Shown in pieces: positions 34,114 through 38,145 of a stretch of DNA of 38,145 nt. Both the position numbers and the translations under genes were made by a program. Every line of letters starts with the position of its first letter. Position 1 is the first letter of the stretch. Below the pieces are notes generated by a model. The model saw nothing but the letters and a program-made list of their open reading frames with translations, had not been told where the DNA came from and searched no databases. Origin of the DNA: Spirochaetes bacterium ADurb.Bin133 (GTDB lineage Bacteria > Spirochaetota > GWE2-31-10 > MWDO01); contig MWDO01000027.1 in NCBI GenBank assembly GCA_002070605.1, positions 1 through 38,145 of the forward strand, written 5' to 3'.

Positions 34114-34362
34114 TAACTTGTCGGTTTTTGGGGAATTAAAAATATTTGACACATATGCGTCAATTTTATGAGGAGCGCGCGCCCCTCGATTTCCCCTCGC
34201 ATACGCGCGGGACGCGAAATCGCGGGTTCAGTGGATGAGCATATGTGTCAAACCAAAAACACATATGTGTCAATTTTGTTTTTACCCCATATGTGTCATT
34301 TTTTTTTCAAGAATTCTATACATCATATGCGTCCATTTCCCAAAAAACCGACGGAGCGCCTA
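34114..34362 (+). repeat. Complete interspersed element (element F)
   Basis: The left end is TTGTCGGTTTTTGGGGAATT (34118-34137), the right end CCCAAAAAACCGACGG (34339-34354), inverted to each other. Inside are five CATATG cores at 34152, 34240, 34262, 34288 and 34324, all read in the plus direction, with short or missing tails. The first lies in the 16-bp near-palindrome TGACACATATGCGTCA (34148-34163). A ~70-bp GC-rich stretch (34170-34230) resembles no other copy. The right end abuts the stop of the TIM-barrel gene (34365). Confidence 0.85.
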
Positions 34363-34364
34363 TT

Positions 34365-35093
34365 TTATAATAATTTATTGTAATGGATTATATCCATAAA
34401 ATATTTTAGAGACCTTTCATTACCGCTCCAGTGTTCGATAACATAGTATTCGGGTTTTACATTAGCGAACAAATACGGCGCGACTATCTGATAGTCAATA
34501 TCTCCTCTATCGAGCGATTGGTGAGTGTCGGATATCTTATCGTTATTATGAAGATGAACGGAGAGCGCTTTTATATTATTTTTAGATAAAAGTTCGCAAT
34601 ATTCGATCGGATCGTAACCATTAATCGCGCAGTGACCTATATCCAGGGTCGAATAAACTTTGTATTTTTTGGAGCAAATACTCATAAAATCAATATAATT
34701 TATATCATATAAAGAATGCCTATCCGGAATGACATTTTCTATTGATAAAGCTGTTTTTTTAAGACTTTTGATAAAATATTCCATTATCTCATAGGATAAT
34801 AAATTGAAATGAACCGTCAGATATGTCGCTTTGATATCTATACAAAATTTTATAATTTCGTCTATATAATCCTCTTTTTTTATATAACTATAAATCGGGC
34901 TATGAACGGAATATTCCAACCCCCTCCTTTTATATCTGATTATAGTTTCCAACTCATATTTTGAGAAATTTGACGGCAACGAATCGTCAAGAAATATTTC
35001 AAAATTCTTAAGCCTGTATTTATTGGAGTAATCGAGCTCCTGAACAATAGAAAGTTCGTTATATTTTGACGTTTGAAAACCAATTTTAACCAT
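34365..35093 (-). CDS. TIM-barrel sugar phosphate isomerase/AP endonuclease-2 family
   Basis: I start at 35093 (MVKIGFQTSKY; minus-strand GGAGAGAG just before), giving 242 residues. The in-frame start at 35177 would add a leader with no ribosome binding site. The barrel has VHSPIYSY, YLTVHFNLLSYE, SIENVIPDRHSLYD, YSTLDIGHCAINGYDP and LSVHLHNNDKISDTHQSLDRGDID, where His, Glu, Asp and His residues stand at the metal positions of endonuclease IV/xylose isomerase-like barrels. Substrate is unknown: sugar isomerase/epimerase or AP endonuclease activity are both found in the fold. It sits alone between elements F and G. Confidence 0.78.
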   Translation of the reverse strand: MVKIGFQTSKYNELSIVQELDYSNKYRLKNFEIFLDDSLPSNFSKYELETIIRYKRRGLEYSVHSPIYSYIKKEDYIDEIIKFCIDIKATYLTVHFNLLSYEIMEYFIKSLKKTALSIENVIPDRHSLYDINYIDFMSICSKKYKVYSTLDIGHCAINGYDPIEYCELLSKNNIKALSVHLHNNDKISDTHQSLDRGDIDYQIVAPYLFANVKPEYYVIEHWSGNERSLKYFMDIIHYNKLL

Positions 35094-35187
35094 CTTTCTC
35101 TCTCCGCGATAAATAGAGTTACATTTATACTCGGTAAAAATAATCAATAATAACAATATTTGATTAAAATTTAACAACTTTTCAAGT

Positions 35188-35325
35188 TAGCGCCCCGTCG
35201 GTCTTTTGGGGAATAAAAAATAATTTACTGATTAAAAATATTTGTTCCATATGTGTCAATTTTTCATCAAAGAACATTGCGGCGCATATGCGCTATCTCC
35301 CCGCCCCAAAAAACCGACCGGTTAA
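35188..35325 (+). repeat. Complete short interspersed element (element G)
   Basis: The left end has TAGCGCCCCGTCGGTCTTTT (35188-35207) and GGGG, the right end CCCCAAAAAACCGACCGG (35304-35321), inverted. One full unit core (CATATGTGTCAATTT at 35248 with CATCAAAGAACATTGCGGCG tail) and a second core CATATGCG at 35285 lie inside. This is the shortest complete copy and shows that one unit between two ends is enough. Confidence 0.85.
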
Positions 35326-35363
35326 GTTACAATATATAGCGCTTTCGGAATTTATCCAATAAT

Positions 35364-36752
35364 TTATCCGCCTTTTATCAAACTTGATACGTCTAAAAAG
35401 GCAACCATAATTGAAAGCGTTATAAGAATTGCAAATCCGACGAAATTAATAACAGATAATACCTTCAAACTTATCTGTTTGCGCGTTAAGATTTCATAAA
35501 TATTCAAAATTATATGTCCGCCGTCAACTGCCGGAAGCGGCAATAAATTAAAAAACGCTAAAGCCAAAGATATATACGACACGATAGAGAAAAAATTGCG
35601 CAAACCGTTCCATATTCCGTCTTTAAAACCTTCGTAAGTCAATTTGCCGATAATCTCCCCTATGCGTATAGGACCGCCGACTTGTTTGCTAAAATCTTTT
35701 TTAGGTTTGAAAATCATAGAATAGAGCCCAATCGCAGAGATAGAAATTATCTCGTTGCTACTTCGAAATCCGTCCGCTATCGCCCCAAATATATTTTTAC
35801 CTCCGACGACGACTTCCGGCAACTGAAAATCAAGATAACACTCTTCTCGAGTTAGGTAGCGGTTTAGTTTATTAAACTCTATTATTACGTCGATGTTCTC
35901 GTCGCCCCTTTTTACGCGTAAAATGGCGCTCTTTTTCAAAGCAAAGTTGGTCTGTAAAAAATTATTAACAACGATATCCGTAATATGCTCGTAATCGTCG
36001 TCTATACCGATTATTTTATCGTTATCTTGCAATTTTAGATAATTAGCAAGAGCTTTGTCGGTTTTAATTTTAATTACCGGATCAAGATAATAATACACCC
36101 CGACGATCGCTTTCATCTGAGACGGGTCCCATTCGGGATTAACAGTAAATTTCTCAAAATTTCCGTCCCTTTCGACGGTAATCTCAACGGGCTTTTTACC
36201 GTTAAATACCATATACTTATTAATATCTTCATAGGATTCGATTTTTTTGTCGTTCATCTGAACAATAACGTCTCCGCTCCGCAGTCCGCCCCTTTTTGCC
36301 GGAGTTTCGAGTTCGACGACGCCGAATTTACTGAGATAATCTTCAACGAGCAATATTTTATTTGGAATTTTTATCTCTTTATAACTTCCCAGAGACATCA
36401 AAGATAAAAAAATCACGGCAATGATATAATTCATAAAAGGACCGCTAAAAGCGACTAAAAGCCTTTTTACCGGCGATACTCCGTAAAAACTGTCTTTATC
36501 TCTGGCTTTTTCCTCAAAATCCCGCGACATTTCATCGCCTTTGAATTTACAAAATCCTCCGATCGGAAAAACGCTTAACTGATAGTAAGTCTCTTTCCCT
36601 TGAAAACCAACTATCGCGGGTCCCCAACCTATGGCAAATTTTTCAACCTTGATCTTAAAAAGCTTTGCGGTCAAAAAATGTCCTAATTCGTGAAAAAAAA
36701 CGAGAATGCCAAAGCCCAAAACGGCAATAACGACTACTAAAAATAACTCCAT
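35364..36752 (-). CDS. rseP: RIP metalloprotease RseP (site-2 protease)
   Basis: The 462-residue product has the HELGH zinc site at 21-25 in the first membrane segment (LVFFHELGHFLTAK), one or two PDZ domains in the middle (TPAKRGGLRSGDVIVQMNDKKIESYEDI, ~153-180), and the second site VDGGH in LLPLPAVDGGHIIL near the C-terminus, which provides the third metal ligand. RseP cleaves anti-sigma factors or signal-peptide remnants within the inner membrane. It follows fabH on the same strand with a 91-bp gap. Confidence 0.95.
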   Translation of the reverse strand: MELFLVVVIAVLGFGILVFFHELGHFLTAKLFKIKVEKFAIGWGPAIVGFQGKETYYQLSVFPIGGFCKFKGDEMSRDFEEKARDKDSFYGVSPVKRLLVAFSGPFMNYIIAVIFLSLMSLGSYKEIKIPNKILLVEDYLSKFGVVELETPAKRGGLRSGDVIVQMNDKKIESYEDINKYMVFNGKKPVEITVERDGNFEKFTVNPEWDPSQMKAIVGVYYYLDPVIKIKTDKALANYLKLQDNDKIIGIDDDYEHITDIVVNNFLQTNFALKKSAILRVKRGDENIDVIIEFNKLNRYLTREECYLDFQLPEVVVGGKNIFGAIADGFRSSNEIISISAIGLYSMIFKPKKDFSKQVGGPIRIGEIIGKLTYEGFKDGIWNGLRNFFSIVSYISLALAFFNLLPLPAVDGGHIILNIYEILTRKQISLKVLSVINFVGFAILITLSIMVAFLDVSSLIKGG

Positions 36753-36843
36753 ACAATCCTTTAACGACGAAAATATTATACTATTTTATTCGCAATATAT
36801 CATTCAAAATTCGCGTCAAGCGGCAAAATAGAGACAGCCTCGA

Positions 36844-37821
36844 TTACCATTCAATCAAAACTCCGCCCCAGCTCAGCCCTCCGCCAAAACCGACCATTAT
36901 TACTTTGTCGCCGTCCTTTATTTTACCGACCCTAACGGCTTCGTCTAAAGCCAGAGGAATAGAGGCGGACGAGGTATTGCCGACCTTTTGTATATTAATT
37001 ATAAATTTGTTAACAGAAATTTCTGTTTTTTTTGCAACAGACTCTATGATTCTGATATTAGCCTGATGAAGTATGACCCAATCGACCTCCTCTTTTTGTA
37101 TCCCCGCCTTTTGGACGAGATCCTCGACGACCGCCGGAACGGTCATAATAGTAAACTCGTATACGTCAAGACCGTTCATTTGAAAAAAATAATCTTCTCT
37201 ATTATAATTTTTTTCATAGTGAACCGGATTATTGCTTCCGCCTACATGAATTTTAATAAGTTCGGCGTCTTCTCCCTTAACTCCGTAGTTGTAACTCAGT
37301 ATCCCTCTCTTCGAAGCGTCCCTGCTCAATACGACCGCGCCCGCGCCGTCCCCGAATATACAACAGGTCGTCCTATCCCTCCAATTTAATATTCTGGAAT
37401 AAACGTCGCTTCCAATAATAAGACAATTTTTATAAAACCCCGAACAAAGAAATCCAGCGGCGGTAATTAATGCGTAAGCAAAACTCGAACATACCGAGTT
37501 TATATCAAAAGCCGGAATATTGCCGCAACCGAGTTTATACTGAATAATAGGCGCCACCGCCGGCAAAGTATAATCGGGAGTAGAAGTTCCCACTACCAAT
37601 ATCTCAACGTCTTGAGGCGCTAACCCGGCGGCTTCAAGAGCTTTTTTAGCGGCGTTTACCGCAAGATCGCTGTTTGTCTCGTCTTTATCCGCTATCCTTC
37701 TCTCGCTTATCCCCGTTCTATCTCTAATCCATGCGTCGGTGGTATCCACAATCTTTTCAAGATCAAAATTCGTCATTATCTTCTCGGGCAAGTAACTACC
37801 CGTTCCTATTATCTTAAACAT
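36844..37821 (-). CDS. fabH: Beta-ketoacyl-ACP synthase III
   Basis: The 325-residue product is KAS III: acetyl-CoA + malonyl-ACP to acetoacetyl-ACP, starting fatty acid synthesis. Catalytic triad: Cys111 (INSVCSSFAYAL), His in ILHQANIRI and Asn in VGNTSSASIP. The glycine-rich end GFGGGLSWG is intact. The promoter at 37859-37887 stands upstream. It belongs with the minus-strand rseP gene downstream. Confidence 0.96.
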   Translation of the reverse strand: MFKIIGTGSYLPEKIMTNFDLEKIVDTTDAWIRDRTGISERRIADKDETNSDLAVNAAKKALEAAGLAPQDVEILVVGTSTPDYTLPAVAPIIQYKLGCGNIPAFDINSVCSSFAYALITAAGFLCSGFYKNCLIIGSDVYSRILNWRDRTTCCIFGDGAGAVVLSRDASKRGILSYNYGVKGEDAELIKIHVGGSNNPVHYEKNYNREDYFFQMNGLDVYEFTIMTVPAVVEDLVQKAGIQKEEVDWVILHQANIRIIESVAKKTEISVNKFIINIQKVGNTSSASIPLALDEAVRVGKIKDGDKVIMVGFGGGLSWGGVLIEW

Positions 37822-37858
37822 ACGTATCCCGCTTAAATATTTTCATAATCTAAACTCA

Positions 37859-37887
37859 CTTATATAAAAAAATATAAATTATGTCAA
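37859..37887 (-). promoter_or_regulatory. Promoter of fabH
   Basis: On the minus strand TTGACA (37887-37882), a 17-bp spacer, and TATAAG (37864-37859); transcription should begin near 37851, ~30 nt before the ATG. Confidence 0.75.
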
Positions 37888-37912
37888 TCGACAAAATAAA
37901 AGTTTTACGTAT

Positions 37913-37950
37913 CCCATCGTCGGTTTTTTAGCGGAATAACGCAAATAATT
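37913..37950 (+). repeat. Solitary element end (element H)
   Basis: ATCGTCGGTTTTTTAGCGGA (37916-37935) matches the left end of the family, followed by AATAACGCAAATAATTTT, but no core or right end follows. It stops at the stop codon (37951-37953) of the minus-strand gene cut by the window edge, as element B does beside its gene. Confidence 0.6.
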
Positions 37951-38145
37951 TTACGTATATCTGGGGTAATTTTCTATTACGAGCTCGTATAATAGCTGTT
38001 TTCTAGCGGTTATATTTAACAGTTGTGTCATTTTACCCAAAAAGTCATTTTTCAATTTATCAATCCTTAGTTTCTTACCAACAATCTCAAGAAATCCTTC
38101 CAACCCGTATTTCATAACGCCGTTATAGAAAAACAAGATAATATC
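37951..38145 (-). CDS. C-terminal fragment of an unknown gene, truncated at window edge
   Basis: The frame is open from the edge to the stop at 37951, giving at least 64 residues (helical, ending LLYELVIENYPRYT). ATG at 38115 and TTG at 38136 lack a Shine-Dalgarno, so the gene probably begins outside the window. No family is recognised from this fragment. It is followed by element H and the fabH promoter. Confidence 0.5.
   Translation of the reverse strand, partial: DIILFFYNGVMKYGLEGFLEIVGKKLRIDKLKNDFLGKMTQLLNITARKQLLYELVIENYPRYT

Noticed and set aside
34168-34240. tRNA-like GC-rich piece (GGGTTCA) inside element F
   Set aside because: No acceptor stem or anticodon arm can be drawn.

Overview
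The window reads as an AT-rich chromosomal segment of a Gram-negative-type bacterium, most likely a spirochaete or close relative. That placement is an inference. It rests on many short lipoprotein signals with relaxed lipoboxes, an LptC/LptA/LptB export set, an SPL-family radical SAM protein, a membrane MCP-like protein, a compact sigma-70 factor, and a 521-residue protein resembling the spirochaetal DUF5312 family. No rRNA, tRNA or CRISPR array was seen.

Layout. 1-282 is a tandem-repeat array. 283-4723 holds a FAD oxidoreductase, a J-domain protein, a DUF1361 membrane protein and an rpiB/fumarase-alpha pair. 4910-7759 holds a lipoprotein with a threonine-rich repeat, a DUF4956 membrane protein and an MCP-like protein. 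7852-17750 is the accessory centre: an NHLM-type peptide export operon (two ABC proteins, one with a C39 leader peptidase, and an HlyD-like adaptor). Divergent from it lie a cyclic-nucleotide-fold protein, a 50-codon double-glycine precursor peptide (14609-14761) and three exported proteins. A solute-binding lipoprotein follows, then pyrG-lptC-lptA-lptB (19132-22833), a full repeat element, a three-gene SPL operon (23289-25964), a small conserved protein, a sigma factor, the DUF5312-like protein, and a lipoprotein plus an M14-VanY peptidase fusion. The last part is housekeeping: yebC-ruvC, fabG, a TIM-barrel protein, rseP, fabH and a gene cut by the window edge.

Two things stand out. The first is the NHLM export locus with its small GG-leader peptide, whose 14-residue core is basic and Cys-free, with no recognisable tailoring enzyme in the window. 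The C39-ABC protein would cut and pump the peptide, the HlyD-like protein would bridge the envelope, and two proteins with cyclic-nucleotide-type folds may regulate it. The second is a family of interspersed elements made of CATATGTGTCAATTT tandem units. Some are bounded by inverted ends containing GTCGGTTTTTTGGGG. They sit in at least five intergenic regions, often right at stop codons, and the core motif also appears in frame inside a lipoprotein gene.
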